A DNA stretch of 60,640 nt, from assembly GCA_003696765.1 (NCBI GenBank), contig RFFX01000002.1:1-60640 (forward strand). The letters are read 5' to 3'. Under the pieces are notes generated by a model. The model did no database searches, had not been told where the DNA came from, and worked only from the letters and a program-made list of their open reading frames with translations. Positions 28,633-38,776 of the stretch are shown one piece after another. How positions within the stretch are numbered: position 1 is the stretch's first letter; every line of letters starts with the position of its first letter. The DNA comes from Zetaproteobacteria bacterium. Lineage in GTDB: Bacteria; Pseudomonadota; Zetaproteobacteria; Mariprofundales; J009. Position numbers and translations under genes: made by a program.

Positions 28633-29535
28633 ATGTTTCACGGAACCATGACCGCACTGATCACCCCCTTTCGCGACGGGGAGATCGACGAGGAGGCCTT
28701 CCGCGCCCATATCGAGCGGCAGATCGAGGCCGGTGTCCAGGGGCTGATCCCCGCCGGCAGCACCGGTGAGGCGGCGACGCTGTCGGTGGCCGAGCACAAG
28801 CGGCTGATCCGCATCGCCGTGGAGCAGGCCGCAGGCCGGGTGCCGGTGATCGCCGGCACCGGCAGCAACAACACCGCCGAGTCGATCGAGTTGACCGCCG
28901 CCGCACAGGAGGCCGGCGCCGATGCGGCGCTGCTCATCTCCCCCTACTACAACAAGCCGACGCAGGAGGGGATCTACCGCCACCACCGGGCGGTGGCCGA
29001 GGCGGTCCATCTGCCCCAGGTGCTCTACAACGTGCCGGGGCGGACGGCCTCCAACCTGGAGCCGGAGACGGTGGGGCGGTTGTCGCACATCAGCAACATC
29101 GTCGGCATCAAGGACGCCACGGCCGACATGGAGCAGCTTGCCCGCACCATGGAGGCGTGCGACGGACGCATCGAGTTCTACTCCGGCGACGACGCCACCG
29201 TGCTGCCGTTCATGGCGCTCGGCGGGGTGGGGGTGATCTCGGTGGTCTCCAACGTGGCGCCGCGCACCATGCGGGCGCTGACCGATGCCATGGCCCGTGG
29301 AGATCTGGCGACCGCACGCCGGTTGCAGATGGCACTGCTCGAGCTCAATCGGGCGATGTTCGTCCGCAGCAATCCGATGCCGGTCAAGGCGGCCTGCGCC
29401 CTGCTCGGCTGGGCAAGCGACGAGATCCGTCTGCCGCTGACCGGGCTCGACGATGCGGCCATGGAGGTGCTGCGCGCGGCGATGCGCGCCTTTCGCGGCC
29501 ATGACGGGGAGCGGCTCTCCGTCGCCGGATCGTAA
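28633..29535 (+). CDS. dapA: 4-hydroxy-tetrahydrodipicolinate synthase
   Basis: A 300-residue TIM-barrel aldolase that condenses pyruvate with aspartate semialdehyde for lysine and diaminopimelate synthesis. The class I signature GSTGEAATLSVAEHKRL is at about 45-61, the YNVPGRTASN block follows, and the Schiff-base lysine is in VGIKDATADME. A strong Shine-Dalgarno (AGGAAGGAG) precedes the ATG. It follows pheT by 72 bp, and no other dap gene is nearby. Confidence 0.96.
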   Translation: MFHGTMTALITPFRDGEIDEEAFRAHIERQIEAGVQGLIPAGSTGEAATLSVAEHKRLIRIAVEQAAGRVPVIAGTGSNNTAESIELTAAAQEAGADAALLISPYYNKPTQEGIYRHHRAVAEAVHLPQVLYNVPGRTASNLEPETVGRLSHISNIVGIKDATADMEQLARTMEACDGRIEFYSGDDATVLPFMALGGVGVISVVSNVAPRTMRALTDAMARGDLATARRLQMALLELNRAMFVRSNPMPVKAACALLGWASDEIRLPLTGLDDAAMEVLRAAMRAFRGHDGERLSVAGS

Positions 29536-29577
29536 CACCGGCGGATCGGCGGCAAACCGGGCGCCTCCGGCCCACGG

Positions 29578-30972
29578 ATGGGGGCTGGATCGTTGTCTCT
29601 GAGCGGGGAGGACGGGATCCACCGGCGGCGCTGGCGTGTGCGGCGGCGGCTGCTCCACTCCTCCTACCGGCTGCTCCACTCCGCCGCCTACTTCCTGGCC
29701 GGCTGCGTCGGCTTCGTCATTTTCATCGCCATGTTGATGATCGCCGAATCGCTGATCTACGCAGTCAGCGGCGTGTCGCTCTCGCCGTGGTCGGTGGTGG
29801 TCGCCGCGCTGGTGACCGCCTTCTACTTCTCTCCCATCGTCCGTTTCCTCCACGACCGCATCGACCAGCGTCTCTTCCCCGAACGGCTCGACTCGCTGGC
29901 CGCGATCCGGCAGCTCGGCGCGGGCGACCTGGCTCAGCTGCCGCCGGAGAATGTCGAGCGGTCGCTGCTCGAACGGATCGCGACGGTCTGCTCGCGCAGC
30001 CCGGTGGCGCTCGACGAATCCACCGCCGACGGCGGGCGGCGCTGTTTCTGCCAGCCGAAAGAGGCACCGCCGCCTGCCGCCGACGGGGTCGTTCAGCCTC
30101 CCTATGTGGCGGCGGTGGCCATTCCGACCGCGCACGGCGGCACCTCATGGCTCCACTTCGGTCCGCGGACCGATTTCTTGCCGCTGGACGAGGCCGAACG
30201 CAACGGGCTGGAGAGTCTGGCGCGCTTCGCCGCCACCTCGCTCGAGCATGCCCGGCTCTCCCAGCAGCAGGCGCAGGCCGCACGCCTCGACTCCATCGCC
30301 CGGGTGGCGGCGCAACTGCAGTCGCACGACCTGAAGAATCGCATCCACGACCTCGAGTTTCTCGCCCACCACCTGGAGTCGGGTGCGCTCGATCCCGAGG
30401 AGATCCAGGCGCTGGTCGTCGCCGTGCGCAAGGTGAGCGGCCGCATGCAGACCCTGATGCAGCGGATGACCGATCCCAACGCGCCGTTGACCCTCAAGCG
30501 GAAGCCGGTCGATCTGCGCCGGCAGTTGCAACGCGAGGTGGAGGCGCGCCTCTGGCCGGAGGGGGTGCGGATCTTCTGCGATCTCCAGCCGGTGCCGCTG
30601 ATCCACGCCGATCCCGATCTGCTCTTCAGCGTCTTCGAGAACCTGTTCGACAACGCGGTGCAGGCGGTGAACAAGCAGGGGCGGATCTGGCTGACCCTGC
30701 GTGCCGATGGCGATATGGTCGAGGCGACGGTGCGTGATGATGGCATCGGCATGAGCGCCCACTACCTGCGCCACCGGCTGTTCGAGCTCTTCTCCACCAG
30801 CAAGGAGCACGGGCTCGGGATCGGCCTCTACCTGAGCCGGCGTATCGTCCGGCTGCACGGCGGCACGATCACGGCCGACTCCGCCGGGGAGGGGGCGGGT
30901 GCCTGCTTTACCGTACGGCTGCCGATCTGGCGGCAGGCGGCGGAGCGCAAGGAGGGCGACGATGCGCCATAA
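29578..30972 (+). CDS. Membrane sensor histidine kinase, PrsK-like
   Basis: A 464-residue kinase. Two membrane helices (about 36-62 and 70-88) are followed by a GAF-like sensory part (100-225). The dimerisation helix carries QSHDLKNRIHDLEF with the predicted phospho-acceptor H250. The HDLKN form of the H-box is that of PrsK, the kinase of the PEP-CTERM/exosortase regulatory pair. N-box ENLFDNAVQAVNKQG, G1 DDGIGMS and G2 HGLGIGLYL are intact. The coding sequence overlaps the regulator gene by 11 bp. No exosortase or PEP-CTERM protein is in the window, so the regulon is unknown. Confidence 0.85.
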   Translation: MGAGSLSLSGEDGIHRRRWRVRRRLLHSSYRLLHSAAYFLAGCVGFVIFIAMLMIAESLIYAVSGVSLSPWSVVVAALVTAFYFSPIVRFLHDRIDQRLFPERLDSLAAIRQLGAGDLAQLPPENVERSLLERIATVCSRSPVALDESTADGGRRCFCQPKEAPPPAADGVVQPPYVAAVAIPTAHGGTSWLHFGPRTDFLPLDEAERNGLESLARFAATSLEHARLSQQQAQAARLDSIARVAAQLQSHDLKNRIHDLEFLAHHLESGALDPEEIQALVVAVRKVSGRMQTLMQRMTDPNAPLTLKRKPVDLRRQLQREVEARLWPEGVRIFCDLQPVPLIHADPDLLFSVFENLFDNAVQAVNKQGRIWLTLRADGDMVEATVRDDGIGMSAHYLRHRLFELFSTSKEHGLGIGLYLSRRIVRLHGGTITADSAGEGAGACFTVRLPIWRQAAERKEGDDAP

Positions 30973-32371
30973 CATCCTGATCATCGACGACAACGACATC
31001 AACCGACTCAACCTCAAGCTGCTGCTCAAGCGGGAGTATGCGGTGTTCGAGGCGGGCGATCTCGAAGCGGCCGAGGAGGTGCTGGGCAACCAGCGCATCG
31101 ATCTGGTGCTGCTCGATCTCGCCCTGCCGCCGGAGCCGGACAACCCCGAGGTGGGGTTGGGCTATCTGGCCACGCTTCGCGAGACCAATCCCGATCTGAC
31201 CGTGATCGTCATCACCGGCCACGACGCCCACGAGATCGCCCGTCGGGCGCAGCAGCTGGGGGCGGCGGGCTTCTTCGCCAAGCCGTTCCAGCCCGAGGAC
31301 GTGCATGAGGCGGTGGCGCGGGCGATGGAGGCGCTCCATACCAGGCTGCGCGAGCAGGCGCTGCACCACGCGCTTCAGCGGCGCATGGAACAGGAGATCC
31401 TCGGCGATTCACCGGCCATGTGCCGGCTGCGCGCGATGATCGATTCGGTGGCGCCGATGCCCTCGACGGTGCTGATCCGTGGTGAGACCGGTACCGGCAA
31501 GGAGCTGGTCGCCCGACAGTTGCATGCCAGAAGCCTGCGTAGCAACGGCCCGTTCGTGGCGATCAACTGTGCTGCGATCCGTGTGGAGCATCTGGAGCTG
31601 GAGCTGTTCGGTCACGAGAAGGGGGCCTTCCCTGGTGCCGACCGGCGCAAGCTGGGCTGGTTCGAGCGCGCCTCCGGCGGCACGCTCTACCTCGACGAGG
31701 TGGCCAACCTGCCGCTCTCCACCCAGGTGAAGCTGCTGCGCGTGCTCGAGCACGGCGAGCTCTGCCGGGTGGGGGGCGAGGCGACCATCCACACCGATGT
31801 CCGGCTGATCTGCTCGACGCGCAAGGCGCTCGATCGGCTGGTGCGCGACGGCCTCTTCCGCGACGACCTCTACTTCCGCATCCACGTGGTGGAGATCGAG
31901 GTGCCGCCGTTACGCGCCCATCTCGAGGATCTGCCGGCCTTGGCCGACCACATCCTGCAGCGCAAGGCGCTGGAGTGCGGCAAGGAGGTGGAGCGGTTCG
32001 GTGCCCGGGCGCTGCGCCAGATGGCCGAATACGACTGGCCGGGCAATGTGCGTGAGTTGGAGAACATCATCGAGCGGGCGGTGGTGCTGGCCGACGGCCC
32101 CGAGATCGATACGCTGCCGCCGTTGCACGGCCCCCACGGCGGCGAGGGGGTGGATCTGCTCGCGCAGTGGATCGAACGGTTGCCCCGGTCGGGGATCGAT
32201 GCCGACAAGCTGGTCGCCCGCTTCGAGCGGATGCTGATCGAGCATGCGCTGGCGCTGCACAACGGGGTGAAGATCAAGGCCGGCCAGTGGTTGGGCTATG
32301 GCGACAGCGCCAAGGACCGCATGCGCTACCAGTGCGAGAAGTTCTCCATCCGGCCGGGGGCGAAGCCGTGA
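30962..32371 (+). CDS. Sigma54-type response regulator, PrsR-like, with GAFPGA loop
   Basis: A 469-residue regulator. The receiver domain is at about 1-125 with phospho-acceptor D52 in LVLLDLALPPEP. The AAA+ domain has Walker A GETGTGKE (174-181) and Walker B LYLDEVANLP. The loop that contacts sigma54 is GAFPGA (221-226) instead of the consensus GAFTGA. In NtrC-like proteins changes of this Thr usually impair sigma54 activation, so this protein may use another mode. A basic C-terminal part (from 430) takes the place of the Fis-type helix-turn-helix. It is encoded directly after its kinase. Confidence 0.85.
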   Translation: MRHNILIIDDNDINRLNLKLLLKREYAVFEAGDLEAAEEVLGNQRIDLVLLDLALPPEPDNPEVGLGYLATLRETNPDLTVIVITGHDAHEIARRAQQLGAAGFFAKPFQPEDVHEAVARAMEALHTRLREQALHHALQRRMEQEILGDSPAMCRLRAMIDSVAPMPSTVLIRGETGTGKELVARQLHARSLRSNGPFVAINCAAIRVEHLELELFGHEKGAFPGADRRKLGWFERASGGTLYLDEVANLPLSTQVKLLRVLEHGELCRVGGEATIHTDVRLICSTRKALDRLVRDGLFRDDLYFRIHVVEIEVPPLRAHLEDLPALADHILQRKALECGKEVERFGARALRQMAEYDWPGNVRELENIIERAVVLADGPEIDTLPPLHGPHGGEGVDLLAQWIERLPRSGIDADKLVARFERMLIEHALALHNGVKIKAGQWLGYGDSAKDRMRYQCEKFSIRPGAKP

Positions 32372-32766
32372 TACGCCTGCCGACCTGGCTGCTGCTCCTG
32401 CCGGTGTTGTTGCTGGCTCTTCCCGCCCATCCGACGGAGGCGAGCGAGTACCTCTACTACCGCGACGTGGTGATTCCCCCCTTCAAGAGCATGCGCGAGT
32501 TCTTCGACCTGCCCGATCGACGCGGCAGCTACGAGGTGACGGTGGTCTCCGATTCGCTCGGACCGCTCACCTTCCGGGTGCTGCGGGTGCAGGGTGAGGC
32601 GGAGCGGCTGGAGGTGCGCCGGCGCAGCTACCGTATCCAGAACCACCTCTTCCAGGCGGCGTTCGACAACCGCGGCGGCAAGGATGACCTGATGGTGGTG
32701 ATCGACAACGCCAACCCTCTGCAGTCGGCGCGTGTGTCGCTCTATGTGATCGAACCGCCGCCCTGA
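32368..32766 (+). CDS. Small exported protein, unknown function
   Basis: A 132-residue protein that begins with a Sec-type signal peptide (RLPTWLLLLPVLLLALPAH), probably cut after about residue 27 (PTEAS). The mature part is beta-strand rich and has no recognised domain. The GTG start overlaps the stop of the response regulator gene (GTGA), so it is made with the two-component pair and may be a periplasmic accessory of the sensor. I do not recognise a family. Confidence 0.6.
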   Translation: MIRLPTWLLLLPVLLLALPAHPTEASEYLYYRDVVIPPFKSMREFFDLPDRRGSYEVTVVSDSLGPLTFRVLRVQGEAERLEVRRRSYRIQNHLFQAAFDNRGGKDDLMVVIDNANPLQSARVSLYVIEPPP

Positions 32767-32892
32767 CCGCCACAGCAGGGAGCGGATCCGCTCACGGGCG
32801 GCTCTCTTTGGGGGTGTCGTCGATGGCGGTGGGAGGTCGAGGGCGTCGGTGCGCCCGTCTTCGTCCCTCGGGGGGAGTCGGCGGGAGGCGGA

Positions 32893-33732
32893 CTACGTCT
32901 CCACCGGGCAGAGGGCGGTGGAGAGCTGGGCGCGCAGCTTCTTCATCGCCCGCGCTTCGAGCTGCCGCACCCGCTCGACGGAGATGCCGAACTCCTCGGC
33001 CAGGTCCTTCAGTGTGGCCGGCGTGTCGGTCAGGTGGCGCTGGCGGATGATCATCCGATCCCGCGGGGAGAGGCTCTGCATCGCCTGCTCGAGGCTGGCG
33101 TGGCGGTAGCGCATCCACTCATGCTCCTCGACGTAGTCCTCCGGCGTGGGGTCGTCGGCCGGCAGGGCGTCGAGCATGGCGCTGCCGTCGGCATCGCCGT
33201 CGAGCGACAGGTCGCGCTTGAGGTAGGCGTTGGCCGTCTCCTGATAGCGGTGGGCGTCGATACCGAACTCACTGGCCACCTCGTCGCAGTCGGTGCCGTC
33301 GACCGCGGCGATGGCGTTGCGCGCCTTCTTCAGCCCGGCGAAGATCCGCCGCTGAAGTTTGTTGGTGCCCAGCTTGACGATACTCCAGGAGCGCAGGATG
33401 TAGTCGTGGATCGCCGCGCGGATCCACCACGATGCGTAGGTGACCAGCCGGAAGCCGCGCTCGGGGTCGAAGCGTTTGACGGCGTGCATCAAGCCGAGCA
33501 CCCCCTCCTGGATCAGGTCCATCTCCGGCAGGCCGAAGTGGCGGTACTCACGGGCGATGGCATCCACCGAGTAGAGGTTGGCGGTGACCAGACGGCGGGC
33601 CGCCTCGGCATCGCGGTGGTCACGCCAGCGGCGGGCAAGCCGGATCTCCTCCTCGCGGGAGAGCCGCTCGATGCGACGGATGTCGCGGCGGAACAGGGCG
33701 ATGCTGCTCAACTCGACGGGCAATGTTGCCAT
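32893..33732 (-). CDS. rpoH: RpoH-type alternative sigma factor (sigma32)
   Basis: A 279-residue sigma70-family protein without region 1.1. Region 2 has DLIQEGVLGLMHAVKRFDPERG and YASWWIRAAIHDYILRSWSIVK, the RpoH style. Between regions 2 and 3 the RpoH box is diverged as KLQRRIFAGLKKAR. Region 4 carries TLKDLAEEFGISVERVRQLEARAMKKLR for the -35 element. It should direct heat-shock genes. The ATG at 33732 follows AAGGAGG after 13 nt. A long upstream frame is open but is not preferred. The preceding promoter and leader are annotated separately. Confidence 0.93.
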   Translation of the reverse strand: MATLPVELSSIALFRRDIRRIERLSREEEIRLARRWRDHRDAEAARRLVTANLYSVDAIAREYRHFGLPEMDLIQEGVLGLMHAVKRFDPERGFRLVTYASWWIRAAIHDYILRSWSIVKLGTNKLQRRIFAGLKKARNAIAAVDGTDCDEVASEFGIDAHRYQETANAYLKRDLSLDGDADGSAMLDALPADDPTPEDYVEEHEWMRYRHASLEQAMQSLSPRDRMIIRQRHLTDTPATLKDLAEEFGISVERVRQLEARAMKKLRAQLSTALCPVET

Positions 33733-33902
33733 AGACTCCAGATTCCCTCCTTGTTGCTTGGTGTTGCCGGGCCCGGCCATCTCCTGGCGCTCCCCTTGCT
33801 CCTTGCGGCCGGAGGGGCCGCCCACTTCGCGCTCTGTCGGGCGACGGTCCGCGGCCGGACGCTTTGCGTCTCCATTATAGGGTCGTCCGGGGCGGAGGTC
33901 AA
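33733..33902 (-). promoter_or_regulatory. rpoH promoter (near-consensus sigma70) and 5' leader
   Basis: On the minus strand TTGACC (33902-33897) is followed after exactly 17 nt by TATAAT (33879-33874). The -35 overlaps the TGA of the Tim44-like gene. Transcription would start near 33867 and leave an untranslated leader of about 135 nt, with a GGCGGCC/GGCCGC-type hairpin. Such leaders control RpoH translation by temperature in enterobacteria; here that is only inferred. Confidence 0.7.
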
Positions 33903-34789
33903 GAGGTCTGGGCGATCCCGGCCAGATACCAGGTGGGATCGTTGCTGCCCGCCTCGTGGCAGAAGGTCCAGACCTCCTCCACCCGTCCGTTGGATTCCTC
34001 GAGTGTCGTACCGCCACGGGCATCGATGGTGCGCTCGCGCATCAGCGCGGTAAAGCGGACCGCCGCCCATTCGTGTCCCGCCTCCTGCCAGCTCTCCAGC
34101 AGTTCGGCATCGACGGTGACCGTTTCGGTCTCGTGACGCAGGCCGCGGGAATCCTCCAGCTGACGTGCGATCTCATTGGCAAACTCGGGACGGCAGAAGC
34201 GGCGGATCTCATCGAGGTCGCCGCGGTCCCACGCCTGCTGCATGCGCACGAAGATGGTGCGGGCGGCGTCGAGGAACGGGCCGACCTCGATCTCCGGTCG
34301 TGCCTCGTGCGGTGGTGCGGCGACGCCCCCGGTCATGGGGGGCTCCTCCATCGCCCGGTTGTCGATGTAGGCGTGGTTGCCACTGGCGAAGGGGGCCTCA
34401 TGGCCGGGTTGTGCGGTGGTCTGCTGCTGCCAGGCGAACGCTCTCGCCTGGCGGCGGAACCACCACGAGACGGCGAGGATGATCGCGCCGATGATCAGGA
34501 GGTCGAACAGGTTGATGCCGTGGAAGGCGCCGCCGAACAGCAGGGCGCCGAGCAGTCCGCCCATGGCCAGGCCGGCGATGGCCCCCATCCAGCCGCTGCG
34601 CGGGCGCGGGTTGTCGCGGGCGAGGGGGCGGGGGGCGGCCATCGGTCGGCGGGCGTGGGCGTGCGGGAATGCGCGATGGTGGATGCCGAAGGATGAGCCG
34701 CCGCCGAAGCGGCGCGCATCGGCGTGGTCGACCGGCCACAGGGAGAAGATCGTGACCGCGGCGATGGTGAACAGGAACAGGCGCGTCAT
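33899..34789 (-). CDS. Tim44-like domain membrane protein
   Basis: A 296-residue protein. A Sec signal peptide (1-25) precedes an RRFGGGSSFG motif and an Ala/Pro/Arg-rich linker. A membrane segment runs at about 72-108, and a soluble Tim44/MPP domain occupies roughly 165-295 (FLDAARTIFVRMQQAWDRGD through VEEVWTF). This is a common proteobacterial family of unknown role, related to mitochondrial Tim44. The gene lies between the CPBP protease and rpoH on the same strand, and the rpoH promoter overlaps its 3' end. Confidence 0.85.
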   Translation of the reverse strand: MTRLFLFTIAAVTIFSLWPVDHADARRFGGGSSFGIHHRAFPHAHARRPMAAPRPLARDNPRPRSGWMGAIAGLAMGGLLGALLFGGAFHGINLFDLLIIGAIILAVSWWFRRQARAFAWQQQTTAQPGHEAPFASGNHAYIDNRAMEEPPMTGGVAAPPHEARPEIEVGPFLDAARTIFVRMQQAWDRGDLDEIRRFCRPEFANEIARQLEDSRGLRHETETVTVDAELLESWQEAGHEWAAVRFTALMRERTIDARGGTTLEESNGRVEEVWTFCHEAGSNDPTWYLAGIAQTS

Positions 34790-34861
34790 GGTCCGGCCTC
34801 CTCGTTGCGGGTGTGCCGGTTTTCCCGGCTGAGTGTCGGGTGCGATGCTGCGCGGGCAACC

Positions 34862-35454
34862 TTAACGGAAGCTGAAGTGGTCGGAGGCGAGCAGCAGCAC
34901 GGCTGCGTTGGCTGCGGCATGCAGCATGATCGGCAGCCAGAGGTTGCCGCTATGGGCGTAGATCCAGGCGAAGAGCAGGCCGCCGATCAGTTGCGGGGAG
35001 GGCAGATGGCCGTGGGCCAGGGCGAAGAGGAGCGCGTCGGCGACGATCGCAGGCCATCGACCGAACACCCCTCTCAACAGCGGGTAGAGCAGGCCGCGGA
35101 AGAGCAGCTCCTCCAGCAGTGGGGCGACCAGCAGCGTCAGCACCACACCGGCCGGATCGGCGACCGGCCGCGGCCAGCCATCGAGTGTGCCCGACCGCAG
35201 CAGGGCGAGGACGATCGCTCCTGCGACGGCGGCGGTGCCGGCGAGCAGCCGCCACTGCGCGCGATCGGGGGAGATCAGCCCAAGACCGGGGAGGGCGCGC
35301 TGTCGGATGAGCAGGGCGCCGACCCAGCAGAGCTGGGCACAACGGATCAGCAGCAGGGTGCCGGTGGTGATGTGTGGCAGTAGTTGCCCCCCGGCCTCGA
35401 TCAGCAGCACCCCAGTCCAGATCGGCAACTGCCCGGAGGGGCGGTGGCCGGGGG

Positions 35455-35458
<4 letters not shown>
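34862..35458 (-). CDS. CPBP-family intramembrane metalloprotease (CAAX/Abi)
   Basis: A 198-residue polytopic protein with five or six membrane helices. The CPBP motifs are present: EELLFRG (motif 1, catalytic glutamates), FALAHGHLP (motif 2) and HAAANA (motif 3). Members process prenylated proteins or act in bacteriocin immunity; the substrate here is unknown. The GTG start overlaps the hflX stop (GTGA). A longer frame upstream is only the shadow of hflX. Confidence 0.85.
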
Positions 35459-36749
<1,291 letters not shown>

Positions 36750-36753
<4 letters not shown>

Positions 36754-37679
36754 CGGTGCAGCGCCTGCTCGATCATCGGCTTGAGGGTGGCCCCATCGCC
36801 GTGGATCGCGCCGGGATGCTGGTGGCGGAACCAGGTCTGTTGCCGTTTGGCGTAGCGCCGGGTGGCGGTGATGCCGGCGGCGATTGCCTCCTCCAACGGC
36901 AGCGCCCCGCGGATGTGTTGCAGCAGCTGGCGGTAGCCGACCGCCCGCATCGCCGGGTGGCCGCGGTCGAGACCGAGCGAGGCGAGCCAGCGCACCTCCT
37001 CGATCCACCCCTGTGCGATCATGGCGTGGAAACGCTGCTCCAGCTTCGGGTAGAGCTGCGGGCGCGGCACCTCCAGCACGAAGACGGGGCAGTGGAGCGG
37101 GAAGGGCGACGCGGGTCGGCGCTGCCATTCGGAGAGCGGTTGCCCGCTGCTCAGCCGGACGGCGAGCGCCCGCAGGATGCGCTGGCGGTCCCGCCCGGCC
37201 AGGCGGGCGGCGCTCTCCGGATCGAGGCGACGCAACATGTGGTGCAGCCAGGCGATGCCGCGTCGTGCGGCGATCGCCTCCAACCGCCGCCGGATCTCCG
37301 GGCGCTCTGGCGGGATCTCGGCCAGACCCTGCAGCAGTGCGCGCAGGTAGAGGCCGGTGCCGCCGACGATCAGGGGGATCACGCCGCGGGCGTTGCATGC
37401 GCCGATCAGCTCCCGGCAGCGCGCAGCCCACCAGGCGGCATCGCCGGTCTGCGGCAGCTGGAGCACGTCGATCATGGCGTGGGGGATGCGCGTCCGTTCG
37501 GCACGGGTCGGTTTGGCGGTGCCGATGTCCAGCCCGCGGTAGAGCTGCATCGAGTCGCAGGCGATGATCAGCGCGGGTGGTGGATCGAGCCGCATGGCCA
37601 GTGCCGACTTGCCGCTGCCGGTGGCCCCCACCAGGGCGACGGCGCTATAGCGGGACAACCGTCGCCCGTACGGCGGCAT
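36750..37679 (-). CDS. miaA: tRNA dimethylallyltransferase
   Basis: A 309-residue enzyme that adds a dimethylallyl group to A37 of tRNAs reading UNN codons. The P-loop GATGSGKSALA is at about 18-28. DSMQLYRGLDIGTAKP follows, then IVGGTGLYLRALLQGL, and the conserved tRNA-contact AVGYRQLLQ near the end. Length and order are normal. It is preceded on the same strand by the glucosaminidase gene (39 bp) and followed by hflX with an overlap. Confidence 0.96.
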
Positions 37680-37718
37680 GCCGCCGCGCCGCGTTGCGTG
37701 GCTCGTGTCGTGCCCCGC

Positions 37719-38615
37719 TCAATCCGCCCGGTGTTGCAGGCCGGCGAAGAGGGTGCGGTGGGTGGCGATCAGGTGGCGCACCTGGCGCACGTAGGCCATG
37801 CCCCGTTCGGAATAGCTGCGCAGCCCCAGCGCCAGCTCATAGCCGGAGAGCGGCTGCAACAGCTGCCGCTCCTTGGCGCGCAGCCGTCTGAGCAGGCGGT
37901 ACTCCTTGCGGGTATTGATGTTATGCATGTAGGCGCGTACCGATTGCGCGGGCGAGGCGAAACGGCGCACCTCGTGGTGCGCGTTGGCGTTGCGCCGTCT
38001 GGGAACCATGCCGCACCCCTTGTGGTGGCACCATTCCCCGAAGAGGTTGTTTCCCTCCCGGGCGAAACGGGAGGTCCCCCAGGCCGATTCGATCGCCGCC
38101 TGGGCGGCGACCAGCTCGGGGGGGATGCGGTCGACCCGGACCAGCAGCCGCTCGATCAGATGGCGCTCGGAGTATTTGCGCCCGGCTAGCCCGTACTCCC
38201 GGGCCAGCCGACGGAGTACCCGTCGGTCGTGGCGGTCGAGCTCGCGGTCGCGCATGCGCAGCAGTTGTTTGCGCTGCTCCATGATGCGGCGGTTCTCCCG
38301 TTCGATGATCGGCTGCAGCCAGTCGAAGAAGGCCTGCTTGCGCCGCGCGCTGTTGTGCAGCGAGGCGAAGTCGGGGATCAGCGACACACTCCTCGGCGCC
38401 GCTGCGCGTTCCGCCGCTCGTCGGGTGGGGGCGACGCCCCCTTCCTTTTGGATCCGGTCCGCGGGAGCAGGCTTCGTCACGGTCGTGCCCCGGGCGATGG
38501 CGACGGCACGCTCCTCCGGTGCGGGCTGGATGGCGACCGGTTTGGTGCAGCCGCCGGTCAGCAGGAGCGCCGCGACTGCGACAGCCGCGATGACGGGTAC
38601 GCAGGCAACCGTCAT
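37719..38615 (-). CDS. Lipoprotein with glucosaminidase domain (Bax-like)
   Basis: A 298-residue exported protein. The signal sequence ends in LLLTGGC, a near lipobox, so it is probably a lipoprotein. The C-terminal half is a glucosaminidase/Bax-type muramidase: LVAAQAAIESAWGTSRFAREGNN with catalytic glutamate, then LFGEWCHHKGCG and a final helical part. It should cleave peptidoglycan or change cell shape. The ATG at 38615 is preceded by AAAGG and by repeat copy I. A longer frame upstream is translated repeat and not part of the protein. Confidence 0.85.
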   Translation of the reverse strand: MTVACVPVIAAVAVAALLLTGGCTKPVAIQPAPEERAVAIARGTTVTKPAPADRIQKEGGVAPTRRAAERAAAPRSVSLIPDFASLHNSARRKQAFFDWLQPIIERENRRIMEQRKQLLRMRDRELDRHDRRVLRRLAREYGLAGRKYSERHLIERLLVRVDRIPPELVAAQAAIESAWGTSRFAREGNNLFGEWCHHKGCGMVPRRRNANAHHEVRRFASPAQSVRAYMHNINTRKEYRLLRRLRAKERQLLQPLSGYELALGLRSYSERGMAYVRQVRHLIATHRTLFAGLQHRAD

Positions 38616-38616
38616 C

Positions 38617-38776
38617 CTTTGATGGAATCGCACAAAGCCCCTCCATGGGCTTCTTGCTTGACGGGGATCGAAGAGCGTGGTCTTCGATCCCCTTACAAAT
38701 CCGTCGGTTGCATTTGCCACCTCCGGATTTGCGCGGCCCTCCTGGCCGCGGATGCCGGCTTCTTGCGCAGCCGTCA
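38617..38776 (-). repeat. Five-hairpin element, copy I (between mutL and bax-like gene)
   Basis: All five hairpins occur in minus orientation. H5 lies at 38629-38656 (sense GCAAGAAGCCC with GGGGCTTTGTGC, containing GGAGGGG). H4 at 38662-38691, H3 at 38694-38731 and H2 at 38731-38752. H1 ends at the mutL stop (TGA is its first three bases). GGATGACGG occurs at both ends, covering the mutL stop and the downstream start codon. Confidence 0.93.
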
